The notes: a model not told the origin generated them from the sequence alone. Shown: positions 17,801-25,829, counted from the stretch's first letter. The stretch: DNA of 64,000 bases from Micromonospora sp. BL4 (GCF_003667505.1 NZ_RCVJ01000088.1:1-64000); one strand, 5' to 3'. Made by a program: numbers and translations.

Positions 17801-20325
17801 GTCTCCCGCAGCCAGGCGCGCAGCAGCGTCGCGACGACCGTGGCGTCGGCGGCCGCGCGCTGCTGGGCCAGGAAGATCCGGAACACGGCGGATTCGAGCT
17901 CGGGGGAGCGTTCCAGGTCGGTGACTCCGTAGTGCCCGAGCGCCTTCGCGAGCTTGGCCTGGAAGGAGTCCGGCAGCCCGGCCCGCTCGACGTCGAGGCT
18001 CTGCAGGTAGGTGTGGAAGTACTCGCGGGCGCTACGCGCGTGTGCGCCGCCGTCCTCACCCGTCGGCCGGTTGCGGCTCAGCTCGGTGAGGTCGGCGAAC
18101 ACGTCGATGAGGTCGAGCTCCTCGGCCAGCGGCCGGTGGCCCGCCTCGGTGGCCTCGCGCCGGGCGGTGAGGTAGTCGTCGAGCACGCGACGGTCGTCGT
18201 GCGGGTCGACGTCGAAACCGAGCAGCAGACCGCGCAGGTCCTCCTGGCCGCGCCCGCTGCGCAGGTACGCCGGAACGGTCTCGGCGGTGGCGGGCAGGTC
18301 CAGCTCGACGGCGACGGCGGCCGGGTCGTCCGCGGTCTCGGCGGCGTTGTCGGCGAGCGGCTCCAGCCGCAGCAGCGGCGCGCCGGCCTCCACCTGGCTG
18401 CCCACGGAGACCGCGCACTCCTTCAGCCGCGCCTTGAACGGCGCCCGCAGCACCGTCTCCATCTTCATGGCCTCCAGCACCAGCACGGGCGCGCCCGCCT
18501 CGACCTCGGCGCCCACCTCCAGCGGGGTGGCGACGACCAGCGCCGGCATGGGGGAGCGCAGGACGCCGCCCTCGTCCCGGCTGACCCGGTGGGTCACGCC
18601 GTCCACCTCGACCAGATGCGTAGGGCCGTGCGTGCCGGTGAGCAGGCGGAACCGGGCGCCGTTGACGACGATCTGGCCGGTGTGCCGGTCGAAGCGGTCC
18701 AGCTCGACGTCGGCGGTGCGCACCTCGGCGCCCACTTCGATGCCGACGCGGAACCGGTGCGCGCCGACCCGCGCCACGCGCATGCGGTAGGTGACCCCGC
18801 GCAGCTTGAGGTCCAGCGGCCGGCCGCTCTTGTGCTGCACCTGGGGGCGCCCACCGGAAGCCGTCGACAGCAGCCGCTGCCGCTCGACGCGCTCCTCCTC
18901 CTCGTACGCCTCGATGGCGGCGGCCGCCAACGCGACCCCGGAGTGCCGGTGCGCGACGAGCCGGCCCTCGCCACGGACACGGTCGATCCAGCCGGTGTCC
19001 GCGCTGGCGTCGATCACCTCGGGCTGGTCGAGCAGGTCGAGCACGAAGCTCTTGTTCGTCGCGCCGCCCTCGATGATCACGGTGGTGTTCGCCATCGCCC
19101 GGCGCAGCTTGCCGAGGGCCTCGGCACGGTCACGGCCGTACGCGATGATCTTCGCGATCATCGAGTCGAAGTCGGCCGGGATGGTGTCACCCTCGCTGAC
19201 GCCGGTGTCCACCCGGATGCCCGGGCCGCTGGGCAGGTCGAGCCGCGCGATGCGGCCCGGCGACGGCGCGAAGTCGCGGTCCGGGTCCTCGGCGTTGAGC
19301 CGGGCCTCGATGGCATGTCCGCGCTCCACCGGCGGCGTGCCGTCCAGCCGGCCGCCTGAGGCGACGTGCAGCTGCGCCTTGACCAGGTCGAACCCGGTGG
19401 TCAGCTCGGTGATCGGGTGCTCGACCTGTAGCCGGGTGTTGACCTCCAGGAACGCGAACAGGTGATCGCCGGGGTGGTAGAGGAACTCGACGGTCGCCGC
19501 GCCGCGGTAACCGACCGCCAGGGCCAGCCGCTCGGCCGACGCCTTCAGCTCGGCCGTCTGCGCCGGGCTGAGCACCGGCGACGCCGACTCCTCGATGACC
19601 TTCTGGTTGCGCCGCTGCACCGAGCAGTCGCGGACTCCGAGCGCCCAGGCGGTGCCCTGGCCGTCGGCGATCACCTGGACCTCCACGTGCCGGGCACCGG
19701 TGACCAGGCGCTCCAGGAACACGATGCCGCTGCCGAATGCCCGCGCCGCCTCCTGGCTGGTGCGCTCGTACGCGTCGTCGAGCTCGGCCTCGCTGGTGAT
19801 CACGCGGATACCGCGCCCGCCGCCGCCCGCGGTCGCCTTCAGCATCAACGGGTAGCCGATCTCGGCCGCCGCGGCCCGGGCGGCGGTCAGAGTCTCGACG
19901 GCGCCGCGGCTCCAGGGCGCGACCGGTACGCCGACCTCCTCGGCGATCAGCTTCGAGCCGATCTTGTCACCGAGCTGGCGCATGGCTTCCGCGTTCGGCC
20001 CGACGAACGTGACGCCGATCTTCTCGCACAGCTCCGCGAACGCCGGGTCCTCGGCGACGAAACCCCAACCGACCCACGCCGCGTCGGCCCCGGTCTCGGT
20101 CAGGGCGCGCTCCAGCACGGCGAGATTGAGGTACGGGCGGGTGGACGCCGGACCGAGGTCGTAGGCGATGTCCGCCTCGCGCACGAAGGTGGCGGTGCGG
20201 TCGACGTCGGTGTAGAGGGCGACCGTCTCGATCCGGACGCCGGTCTCCGCGGCCAGCTCTCGGACCGCGTGGATGAGGCGCATGGCGGCCTCACCACGGT
20301 TGACGATGGCGACACGGTTGAACAC
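14866..20325 (-). CDS. Single-chain multidomain acetyl/acyl-CoA carboxylase (BC-BCCP-central-CT)
   Basis: 1,819-residue biotin enzyme carrying all activities of acetyl-CoA-type carboxylation in one chain, as in eukaryotic ACC. Residues 1 to about 450 are biotin carboxylase (NRGEAAMRL; ATP-grasp KATAGGGGRGIR; HVEVQVIADG; FLEVNTRLQVEHPITE). About 590-655 is the biotinyl domain, with EAMKMET and biotin Lys621. About 700-1150 is a central linker like the ACC central domain. About 1160-1800 holds N- and C-carboxyltransferase halves (GINVGAQPYWNAEATM; NLSGFDGSPESMRKLQLEYGAEIGRAI; SRYHGGAFVVFSKALNPNM). The GTG start has AAGGGG 8 bases upstream. Which acyl-CoA is used is not readable. Actinobacteria normally also have separate AccA/AccD subunits, so this may serve a special lipid or regulatory role. 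Confidence 0.93.
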   Translation of the reverse strand: MFNRVAIVNRGEAAMRLIHAVRELAAETGVRIETVALYTDVDRTATFVREADIAYDLGPASTRPYLNLAVLERALTETGADAAWVGWGFVAEDPAFAELCEKIGVTFVGPNAEAMRQLGDKIGSKLIAEEVGVPVAPWSRGAVETLTAARAAAAEIGYPLMLKATAGGGGRGIRVITSEAELDDAYERTSQEAARAFGSGIVFLERLVTGARHVEVQVIADGQGTAWALGVRDCSVQRRNQKVIEESASPVLSPAQTAELKASAERLALAVGYRGAATVEFLYHPGDHLFAFLEVNTRLQVEHPITELTTGFDLVKAQLHVASGGRLDGTPPVERGHAIEARLNAEDPDRDFAPSPGRIARLDLPSGPGIRVDTGVSEGDTIPADFDSMIAKIIAYGRDRAEALGKLRRAMANTTVIIEGGATNKSFVLDLLDQPEVIDASADTGWIDRVRGEGRLVAHRHSGVALAAAAIEAYEEEERVERQRLLSTASGGRPQVQHKSGRPLDLKLRGVTYRMRVARVGAHRFRVGIEVGAEVRTADVELDRFDRHTGQIVVNGARFRLLTGTHGPTHLVEVDGVTHRVSRDEGGVLRSPMPALVVATPLEVGAEVEAGAPVLVLEAMKMETVLRAPFKARLKECAVSVGSQVEAGAPLLRLEPLADNAAETADDPAAVAVELDLPATAETVPAYLRSGRGQEDLRGLLLGFDVDPHDDRRVLDDYLTARREATEAGHRPLAEELDLIDVFADLTELSRNRPTGEDGGAHARSAREYFHTYLQSLDVERAGLPDSFQAKLAKALGHYGVTDLERSPELESAVFRIFLAQQRAAADATVVATLLRAWLRETPPDETLREPAGLALERLVAATQVRFPSVADLARGVVFAWFAQPLLRRNRARVYAEVRGHLRHLDAQPDAADRAERIAEMVRSTEPLVRLLGQRLVRDHLDNAVMLEVLTRRYYGNKALTSVRTSEVAGCAFVVAERADSSVVSAAVSFDALGGALRGLAELASGEDAVDADIYLGWENQPEDFDAMAVALLEVISAHPLPSGVRRLTTTVAGRGGAVMHHHFTFRPSGEGMTEDRLIRGLHPYIAQRMQLERLHKFDLTRLPSSDEEVYLFQAVARENRSDERLVAFAQVRDLTELREHDGRLVALPTTEDAVAACLDSIRRAQSRRPSKTRFNTNRIVIYVWPPSELTREEMEMIAGRVRPTTAGAGLEEILFIARQRDRRTGELTKIAVRISFDAAGGAELAIGAPPVEPVEPLDEYRLKVLRASSRNTVYPYELTGRLGDFVEHDLDDHHALVPVDRPKGRNGAAIVAGVVTTPTVRHPQGVTRVVLLGDPTKSLGALSEPECRRVIAALDLAERMGVPLEWWALSAGARISMTSGTENMDWVAAALKRIVEFTQAGGEINIVVAGINVGAQPYWNAEATMLMHTKGVLVMTPESAMVLTGKQSLDFSGGVSAEDNFGIGGYDRVMGPNGQAQYWAPNLTAARDVLMSHYDHTYVAPGEDAPRRATTTDPVDRDISAFPHDVAGSAFSTVGEIFSAESNPDRKKPFDIRTVMRALSDQDHPVLERWAGMADAETAVVQDVHLGGIPVCLLGIESRSVPRRGFPPTDGPDTYTAGTLFPRSSKKAARAINAASGNRPLVVLANLSGFDGSPESMRKLQLEYGAEIGRAIVNFRGPIVFCVISRYHGGAFVVFSKALNPNMTVLALEGSFASVLGGAPAAAVVFAGDVNARTAADPRVRDLEARVAAAAGTERAALTAELDELRSSVRAEKLGEVATEFDRVHNIQRAVEVGSVDAVVRAAELRPRIIDAIESRLR

Positions 20326-20628
20326 CCGACTGACCCCTTTGGTAGACCTGTGACCTGCGCGCCGCGAGACGACAGCTCCCGGCAGTGATCACCCTTCCGT
20401 CTGATGGCGGGCAGCGCCATGACGCAATCACCGAACCGCCCGCCCCTCTGTTGTAGGAAACCACCAAAAGTTTTTGGCTGCCAGGCGGCATCGGGGCAGT
20501 GAGCCCCGGCACGGGCGCCTTTCGCGTCGTACCGTGAGCGGGCAGCTACCAAGAGTAGGTAGCTTGATCGGCCGGGACACGGGCGCTCGCCCGCCACCTG
20601 GCTCGCCACCACACTCGGGAGGCACGGT
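20326..20628. promoter_or_regulatory. Divergent intergenic region with an inverted repeat
   Basis: 303 bases separate the divergent carboxylase and methyltransferase genes. The clearest element is AGCTACC (20544-20550) with GGTAGCT (20558-20564), arms of 7 bp around a 7-base centre, about 65 bases before the methyltransferase start. An A/T-rich patch with a run of five T lies near 20465-20477 and could mark the carboxylase promoter. No gene is visible here. Confidence 0.35.
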
Positions 20629-21360
20629 TTGCCGTTCGACGCGAGCGAGTACGGCCGGCGCGTACCGGCCGACGTCTACGACGAAGCCTTCGCGCACCTG
20701 GACCCGACGTCGGCGGTCGAGCGGCTCGTGCAGCTCGCGGACGGTGGCCCGGTCTGCGAGTTCGGGGTGGGCACCGGCCGGCTGGCCCTGCCACTGCAGG
20801 AACGCGGGCTGACCGTCGCGGGCGTGGAAGGGTCCCCGGTGATGGCCGCCCGACTAAGGGAGAAGCCGGGTGGGGAACGGATCGAATTGGCCATCGGCGA
20901 CTTCGCCGCGACCCGGGTGCCGGGCGAGTTCGCTCTGGTGCTGCTCGCGTTCAACACGATCTTCGCGCTGCCGGACCAGGCCACGCAGGTCGCGTGCTTC
21001 CGCAACGCCGCCGCGCACCTGCGCCCCGGTGGCCGCTTCGTCGTCGAGGCCTGGGTGCCGGACCTGGCCGCGTTCCGGGCCGGCGCGGCGCTGCGGCCGG
21101 TCCAGGTAGCGCAGGACGCGGTCATGCTGGAGGCGGCGCTGCTGCACCCGGCCGAGCAGCGGATGACCACCACCAAGGTCCGGCTCACCGGAACGGGGGT
21201 CGACCTGCTGCCCGCCAACCACCGCTACGCCTGGCCCGCCGAACTCGACCTGATGGGCCAGCTGGCGGGGATGGCCCGGGAACACCGGTGGGAGGACTGG
21301 ACGGGCAGGCCCTTCACCGACGGCAGCCGGGATCACGTGTCGGTCTACCGGCGGACGTGA
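20629..21360 (+). CDS. Class I SAM-dependent methyltransferase
   Basis: 243-residue Rossmann-fold methyltransferase. Motif I is VCEFGVGTGRLALPLQERG, motif II the acidic VAGVEGSP, followed by ELAIGDFAATRVPGEFALVLLAFNTIFALP and the post-motif LRPGGRFVVEAWVPD. It resembles small-molecule methyltransferases of the UbiE/Mmt type; the substrate is unknown. The start is TTG with GGGAGG 8 bases upstream. The gene ends one base before the end of the convergent hflX gene with no terminator between. Confidence 0.85.
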   Translation: MPFDASEYGRRVPADVYDEAFAHLDPTSAVERLVQLADGGPVCEFGVGTGRLALPLQERGLTVAGVEGSPVMAARLREKPGGERIELAIGDFAATRVPGEFALVLLAFNTIFALPDQATQVACFRNAAAHLRPGGRFVVEAWVPDLAAFRAGAALRPVQVAQDAVMLEAALLHPAEQRMTTTKVRLTGTGVDLLPANHRYAWPAELDLMGQLAGMAREHRWEDWTGRPFTDGSRDHVSVYRRT

Positions 21361-21361
21361 A

Positions 21362-22513
21362 TCACCGCTGCGACAGTCGGTCGGCCAGCGTGGCGCGCAG
21401 GTCCTCGATGCCGGCGCCGGTCACCGCCGAGACCGCAACCGCGTCCGGGTGGACGCGCTGCAGCGCCAGCACCGACTCCGGCGGCGCCACGTCGATCTTG
21501 TTGAGCACCAGTAGCTCGGGAACCGAACCCGCCCCGATCTCGTGCAGCACCCCGTGGACGGTGGTGATCTGGTCCAGGGCGTCCGGGGCCGAGGCGTCGA
21601 CCACGTGCATCGTCAGGTCGCTGCGGGTGACCTCCTCCAACGTCGAGCGGAACGCGTCGACGAGCTGGTGGGGCAGGTGACGGACAAAGCCGACGGTGTC
21701 GACGACGGTGTAGGTGAGCTCGCCGGTGCCGATCCGGCGCACGGTCGGGTCGAGGGTGGCGAACAGGACGTCCTGCACCTCGGCATTCGCCCCCGTGAGC
21801 CGGTTGAGCAGGGCGGACTTCCCGGCGTTGGTGTAGCCGGTGATGGAGACCGAGGGCACCCGGTTGCGGGCCCGCCGACCCCGGCTCCGCTCACGCCTCC
21901 GAGCCAACTCGGAGGCGTTGCGGCGCAGCCGGGTGGCCCGCTGACGCAGCGTCCGGCGCTGGGTCTCCAACCGCATCTCACCGGGACCACGTACGCCCAT
22001 GCCGGCGCCGCCGGCCATTCGCCCACCACCGACGCGCGACATGGCCCGGCCGTCGCCGCGTAGTCGGGGCAACTGGTACGCGATCTGCGCCAGCTCCACC
22101 TGGACCCGACCCTCGCTGGTACGCGCGTGCTCGGCGAAGATGTCCAGGATCAGCGCGGTGCGGTCGACGACCCGAACTCCGACCCGTTCCTCCAGGTTGC
22201 GTACCTGCCCAGGGCTCAGCTCACCGTCGGCGATCACGACGTCCGCGTGTGTGCGCTCGGCCAGGGCGGTCAACTCATCGACCTTTCCCGAGCCCACATA
22301 GGTGCCCGGATCGGGTCGGCTGCGGTTCTGCACCACCTCGTCGGCGACGGTCAGGCCGTCGGTGTCGGCCAACCGGCGCAGCTCGTTCAGGGACGTCTGC
22401 GTGCCCGGTCCGCTGTCGCCCGCCCCGTCCTCCTGACGGACCGCCACCAGCACCGCCGTCGGGCGTTCACCCGGCGCGCCGGCACCGGAGCCCAACAACC
22501 AGGATCCCGCCAT
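21362..22513 (-). CDS. hflX: GTPase HflX
   Basis: Ribosome-associated GTPase that splits or rescues stalled and hibernating 70S ribosomes and contributes to ribosome-targeting antibiotic tolerance in mycobacteria (family knowledge). 383 residues. The N-terminal HflX domain has [14 protein letters not shown] and [17 protein letters not shown] basic coiled linker contains [27 protein letters not shown]. The G domain has [12 protein letters not shown] (G1), [11 protein letters not shown] (G3), LNKID (G4) and SAVTG (G5). The ATG at 22513 has GAGGTGG upstream; a longer in-frame reading of 57 more residues is low-complexity and Arg/Pro-rich and was not used. It is divergent from a cysteine-free bL36 gene. 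Confidence 0.93.
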   Translation of the reverse strand: MAGSWLLGSGAGAPGERPTAVLVAVRQEDGAGDSGPGTQTSLNELRRLADTDGLTVADEVVQNRSRPDPGTYVGSGKVDELTALAERTHADVVIADGELSPGQVRNLEERVGVRVVDRTALILDIFAEHARTSEGRVQVELAQIAYQLPRLRGDGRAMSRVGGGRMAGGAGMGVRGPGEMRLETQRRTLRQRATRLRRNASELARRRERSRGRRARNRVPSVSITGYTNAGKSALLNRLTGANAEVQDVLFATLDPTVRRIGTGELTYTVVDTVGFVRHLPHQLVDAFRSTLEEVTRSDLTMHVVDASAPDALDQITTVHGVLHEIGAGSVPELLVLNKIDVAPPESVLALQRVHPDAVAVSAVTGAGIEDLRATLADRLSQR

Positions 22514-22705
22514 CGTCCACCTCGCCTCGTCTCGGTGCGCTCGATCTACCCGCGGTGCTGCCGGACATGCGGGCCGGGAGCCGGGCCGCCGCCGAGGCGG
22601 GTCGTTGTCGACCGCCGGCCCGGCCGAGCGGCGTGGCGACGAATGAGCAACGACCCGTCGGGTACGCGGACGGAGCCCGGACACGACCAGGAGAGGGTGA
22701 CTGCG

Positions 22706-22828
22706 ATGAAGGTCAGGAACTCACTGCGCGGGTTGAAGAACAAGATGAACTCGATCGTGGTACGCCGCCGCGGCCGGACTTTCGTGATCAACAAGTCCGA
22801 TCGGCGTCAGAAGGCGCGCCAGGGCTGA
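22706..22828 (+). CDS. rpmJ: Ribosomal protein bL36, zinc-free (C-minus) paralogue
   Basis: 40-residue large-subunit protein starting [19 protein letters not shown] and ending [10 protein letters not shown], a clear bL36. It has no cysteine or histidine, so it lacks the zinc ribbon of the standard C-plus form. Such paralogues replace the zinc-binding form when zinc is scarce and are usually Zur-repressed (family knowledge). I find no convincing Zur-like AT-rich palindrome in the 192 bases to the divergent hflX gene. GGGTG lies about 6 bases before the ATG. The standard bL36 is expected elsewhere in the genome. Confidence 0.92.
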   Translation: MKVRNSLRGLKNKMNSIVVRRRGRTFVINKSDRRQKARQG

Positions 22829-22850
22829 GAGCCGGCAGGCAGGATCGCCC

Positions 22851-22911
22851 AGCACCGCACGGGGTGCCGGCGGTGCTGGACGACCCTGCACCGCACGGGG
22901 TGCCGGCGGTG
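22851..22911 (+). terminator. Repeated hairpin after the bL36 gene
   Basis: A 24-bp sequence occurs exactly twice (22852-22875 and 22888-22911, period 36). The first copy sits within an 8-bp stem AGCACCGC (22851-22858) / GCGGTGCT (22870-22877). Position directly after the bL36 stop suggests transcription termination or mRNA 3'-end protection. Confidence 0.5.
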
Positions 22912-22953
22912 TCCCGGAACGGGGTCGCCACTGCACCTCGACGGGAGGTGACC

Positions 22954-23016
22954 ATGACGGGATTCGACAATTGTCGTGCGCGCCGCTGTTCCTCGGTCCG
23001 AGCGGACGGGCCCTGA
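22954..23016 (+). CDS. 20-codon upstream ORF with two cysteines, coupled to the reductase gene
   Basis: An ATG at 22954 preceded by GGGAGGTG at ideal spacing opens a 20-residue ORF, MTGFDNCRARRCSSVRADGP, ending in TGA at 23014-23016. One base later (23018) is the GTG that fits the family start of the following reductase, which has no ribosome site of its own. This looks like a leader peptide whose translation feeds re-initiation at the reductase start. The alternative is an N-terminus disrupted by a frameshift. No known function. Confidence 0.5.
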   Translation: MTGFDNCRARRCSSVRADGP

Positions 23017-23017
23017 C

Positions 23018-23455
23018 GTGTCCTGGCTGGCCGGGATGCCCGGCGCGCTCCAGCAGCGCCTGATCAATCCGATCGTTCGGCGCGCGTGGGACTGGAAGCT
23101 CCCGATCCCTGGCGATGCCCTATTGGAGACGACCGGACGGCGTACGGGACAGCGGCGGTACACCCCGGTGTGTGACGGCCTGGACGGTGACGTCTTCTGG
23201 CTGGTCTCGCAGCGGGGGCGCCGTGCCGACTGGGTACGGAACGTCGAGGCCGATCCCCGTGTCCGGGTCAAGGTGGGCGGCGGGCCGCACGCACGCTGGC
23301 GGGCCGGAACCGCGCGGGTGTTGCGGGACGACGACCCCCGCGAGCGGCAGCGGATCCTCGCGGGGCGTGGTCTCCTGCGCCGGATCTGCCTGCGCACGTC
23401 GAAGGCGATGAACGCGAGCCCGCTGACGGTACGCATCGATCTGGATCCAGCCTGA
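23018..23455 (+). CDS. Nitroreductase/deazaflavin (F420)-dependent oxidoreductase family protein
   Basis: Split beta-barrel protein of the Ddn/DUF385 family (PF04075) that uses F420H2 or related flavins to reduce quinones, nitro compounds or enones. The signature is LLETTGRRTGQRRYTPV, followed by FWLVSQRGRRADWVRNVEADPRVRVKVGG and TARVLRDDDPRERQRIL. The start at GTG 23018 gives VSWLAGMPGALQQRLINPIV, matching typical family N-termini. A GTG at 22976 in the same frame would give 14 extra residues without homology. The only good ribosome site belongs to the upstream 20-codon ORF, whose stop abuts this start, so translational coupling is likely. The substrate is unknown. Confidence 0.82.
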   Translation: MSWLAGMPGALQQRLINPIVRRAWDWKLPIPGDALLETTGRRTGQRRYTPVCDGLDGDVFWLVSQRGRRADWVRNVEADPRVRVKVGGGPHARWRAGTARVLRDDDPRERQRILAGRGLLRRICLRTSKAMNASPLTVRIDLDPA

Positions 23456-23639
23456 TCCTCCGCCGGGCGTGCCGCCCAGGACGGTTCCGCCCTCGGGCTT
23501 CCCAACCTCATCTTCCCGGTCGGCCGGCGGGAGCCGCATCCGCCTGATCTGCTGGGAGGTGTGCGGGCCGACCCCTCAACGGCTCGACGTCGGGCGACGG
23601 CCGTCCGGTACGGCGCCGACAAACTCACGAGGGGTGATC

Positions 23640-24620
23640 ATGGGAAGAACCACCATTGGTGTCCGGTCGGTGACCGACAGCCTGGGAATCGAGCGGGCCG
23701 GGCAGGACCGCGGCTCGGAGGGGCTGGCCCGGTTCCTGGGCTGGCTCAGCCTCGGTCTGGGAGTGACCGCCCTCGCGCGCCGCGAGCAGGTCAGCCGGCT
23801 GACCGGAGTCGACGACTCGCCCGTCGCGCGCCAGGTGCTGGCGGCGGCGGGGATCCGCGAGCTGGGCCATGCCGCCGTGCTGCTGATCCCACGGCGCGCG
23901 AGGTGGGGCGCGTGGACCCGGGTCGCCGGCGACGTGCTGGACCTCGCCGTTGCCGGCCAGGCGATGAAGGGGCGGCGTGGCGAACGGCGCCAGCGCCTCA
24001 CGTACACGACCTGGGCGTTGGCCGGGATCACCGCCGTGGACGTCTACACCGCGGTGCGGGCCACCCGTGGGCGTCGGGGGCGGGACGCCAACCGGGTGTA
24101 CGGATCGGTGACCGTCAACCGCAGCACCGCGGAGGCCTACCGGTTCTGGCACGACTTCGAGAACCTGCCGCGCTTCATGTCCCACCTCCAGTCGGTGCAG
24201 ACCACGGGCGACCGACGGTCGCGCTGGACGGCGAAGGCGCCGGCCGGTCGGAAGGTCACCTGGGACGCGGAGATCGTCGACGACCGCCCGGGCGAGCTGA
24301 TCACGTGGCGCTCTGTCGACGGTGCACGAGTGCCCAACTCCGGCTCGGTGCGCTTCGTCCCGGCGGCCGGTGGACGCGGCACCGAGGTACGGGTCGAGCT
24401 CGGCTACCGGGTACCCGGAGGCATGTTCGGCGCGCGGGTCGCCAAGCTGTTCGGCGAGAACCCGCAGCAGCAGGTCTGCGACGACCTGCGCAGGTTCAAG
24501 CAGGTGATCGAGACCGGCGAGATCACCCGCTCGGACGGCAGCCCGGACGGCAGCACCGTCCACCAACAGCTGAAGCAGCGCCCGGCGCAGCCGCTGGCGA
24601 CGCGCGGGTCGGGCAGGTAG
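23640..24620 (+). CDS. SRPBCC-domain (cyclase/dehydrase) protein with helical N-terminus
   Basis: 326-residue protein. The N-terminal 130 residues hold three or four hydrophobic helices (LARFLGWLSLGLGVTALARREQ; ELGHAAVLLIPRRARWGAWTRVAGDVLDLAVAG; TTWALAGITAVDVYTAV). The C-terminal part from about 145 is a START-like SRPBCC fold (VYGSVTVNRSTAEAYRFWHDFENLPRFMSHLQSVQ; DDRPGELITWRSVDGARVPNSGSVRFVPA). The fold binds hydrophobic ligands, and the N-terminus suggests membrane attachment. The alcohol dehydrogenase gene follows after 8 bases, so the pair is one operon; this pairing recurs in actinobacteria (family knowledge). GAGGGGTG precedes the ATG. Function unknown. Confidence 0.85.
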   Translation: MGRTTIGVRSVTDSLGIERAGQDRGSEGLARFLGWLSLGLGVTALARREQVSRLTGVDDSPVARQVLAAAGIRELGHAAVLLIPRRARWGAWTRVAGDVLDLAVAGQAMKGRRGERRQRLTYTTWALAGITAVDVYTAVRATRGRRGRDANRVYGSVTVNRSTAEAYRFWHDFENLPRFMSHLQSVQTTGDRRSRWTAKAPAGRKVTWDAEIVDDRPGELITWRSVDGARVPNSGSVRFVPAAGGRGTEVRVELGYRVPGGMFGARVAKLFGENPQQQVCDDLRRFKQVIETGEITRSDGSPDGSTVHQQLKQRPAQPLATRGSGR

Positions 24621-24628
24621 GGGGAGCC

Positions 24629-25804
24629 ATGCGAGCGAACTGCTGGATGGCACCGAACAACCTGGCCGTCAAGAACGTCCCCGACCCGCAGATCCTCAAC
24701 CCGCGCGACGCCATCGTGCGGATCACCTCGTCCGCTATCTGCGGCTCCGACCTGCATCTTCTGCACGGGTACATCCCGGCGATGAAGAAGGGCGACGTGC
24801 TCGGTCACGAGTTCATGGGTGAGGTCGTGGAGCTGGGTCCGGGCGTACGGGACGGCCTGAGCCTCGGTGACCGGGTGGTGGTGGCCTTCCCGATCGCCTG
24901 CGGCAACTGTGCTTCCTGCGAGCAAGGCCTCTACTCGATCTGCGAGAACTCCAACCCCAACGCGGCGATCGCGGAGAAGGTCATGGGCCACTCGCCCGCC
25001 GGCATCTTCGGCTACTCGCACCTGCTCGGCGGCTACGCGGGCGGTCAGGCCGAGTACGCCCGGGTGCCCTACGCCGACGTCGGGACCATCAAGATCGAGG
25101 ACGACCTGGCGGACGAGCAGGTGCTGTTCCTGTCCGACGTGCTGCCCACCGGCTACATGGCCGCCGAGATGTGTGACATCAAGCGCGGCGACACCATCGC
25201 GATCTGGGGTGCCGGGCCGATCGGCCAGTTCGCTGCGGCCAGCGCCCTCCTGCTGGGAGCGGAACGGGTCATCGTCATCGACCGGTTCCCCTACCGGCTA
25301 CGAATCGCACGGGAGAACACCGGCGCGGAGACGATCAACTACGAGCAGACCGACGTCCTGGACGCCCTGCGGGAGATGACGGCCGGCCGCGGACCGGACG
25401 CCTGCATCGACGCGGTCGGCATGGAGGGACACCACGCGTCGGCGGCGCTGCACGCGTACGACAAGGCCAAGCAGGCGACGAAGACGGAGACCGATCGGCC
25501 ACACGCGCTGCGGGAGGCGGTGTTGAGCTGCCGCAACGGCGGCACGATCTCCGTAATCGGCGCCTACGGCGGCTTCATCGACAAGTTCCCGATGGGCTCG
25601 TTCATGAACCGGTCGCTGACCATGCGGTCCGGGCAGGCGCACGTTCAACGCTACATGCGGCCGCTGCTGGAACGGATCCGCAAGGGCGAGATCGACCCGA
25701 CCTTCATCATCACGCACACGATGGGGCTGGAGGACGCCCCGCACGGCTTCGACATCTTCAAGAACAAGCAGGACGAGTGCCTGAAGGTGGTCCTCAAGAC
25801 GTAG
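24629..25804 (+). CDS. Zinc-dependent alcohol dehydrogenase (formaldehyde-dehydrogenase-like MDR)
   Basis: 391-residue medium-chain dehydrogenase/reductase. The catalytic zinc site shows in CGSDLHLLHG and GHEFMGEVVE. The structural zinc lobe is CGNCASCEQGLYSIC. The Rossmann NAD(P) motif is IAIWGAGPIGQFAAASALLLGAERVIVID. The FGYSHLLGGYAGGQAEY segment and the long insert near AYDKAKQATKTETDRPHALREAVLSC are typical of the glutathione-independent formaldehyde dehydrogenase-like branch. Start ATG with GGGGGAG upstream. It probably oxidises an alcohol or aldehyde adduct in the cytoplasm; the actual substrate is unknown. Cotranscribed with the preceding SRPBCC gene. Confidence 0.92.
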   Translation: MRANCWMAPNNLAVKNVPDPQILNPRDAIVRITSSAICGSDLHLLHGYIPAMKKGDVLGHEFMGEVVELGPGVRDGLSLGDRVVVAFPIACGNCASCEQGLYSICENSNPNAAIAEKVMGHSPAGIFGYSHLLGGYAGGQAEYARVPYADVGTIKIEDDLADEQVLFLSDVLPTGYMAAEMCDIKRGDTIAIWGAGPIGQFAAASALLLGAERVIVIDRFPYRLRIARENTGAETINYEQTDVLDALREMTAGRGPDACIDAVGMEGHHASAALHAYDKAKQATKTETDRPHALREAVLSCRNGGTISVIGAYGGFIDKFPMGSFMNRSLTMRSGQAHVQRYMRPLLERIRKGEIDPTFIITHTMGLEDAPHGFDIFKNKQDECLKVVLKT

Positions 25805-25829
25805 CGCCGGGGCGCCAGCACGAGGGAGC

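Noticed and set aside
15568..19359. Very long open frame (1,263 codons) on the plus strand opposite the carboxylase gene
   Set aside because: It is composed of Arg/His/Gly-rich low-complexity sequence with no domain. The minus strand encodes an intact biotin-dependent carboxylase with all motifs, so the plus frame is a GC-bias shadow.
22514..22684. 57-residue N-terminal extension of HflX
   Set aside because: Pro/Arg-rich and lacking homology; ATG 22513 has a good ribosome site and gives a normal HflX N-terminus.
22600..22705. Zur box upstream of the zinc-free bL36 gene
   Set aside because: No AT-rich TGAAAAT-type palindrome could be found; the sequence is uniformly GC-rich.
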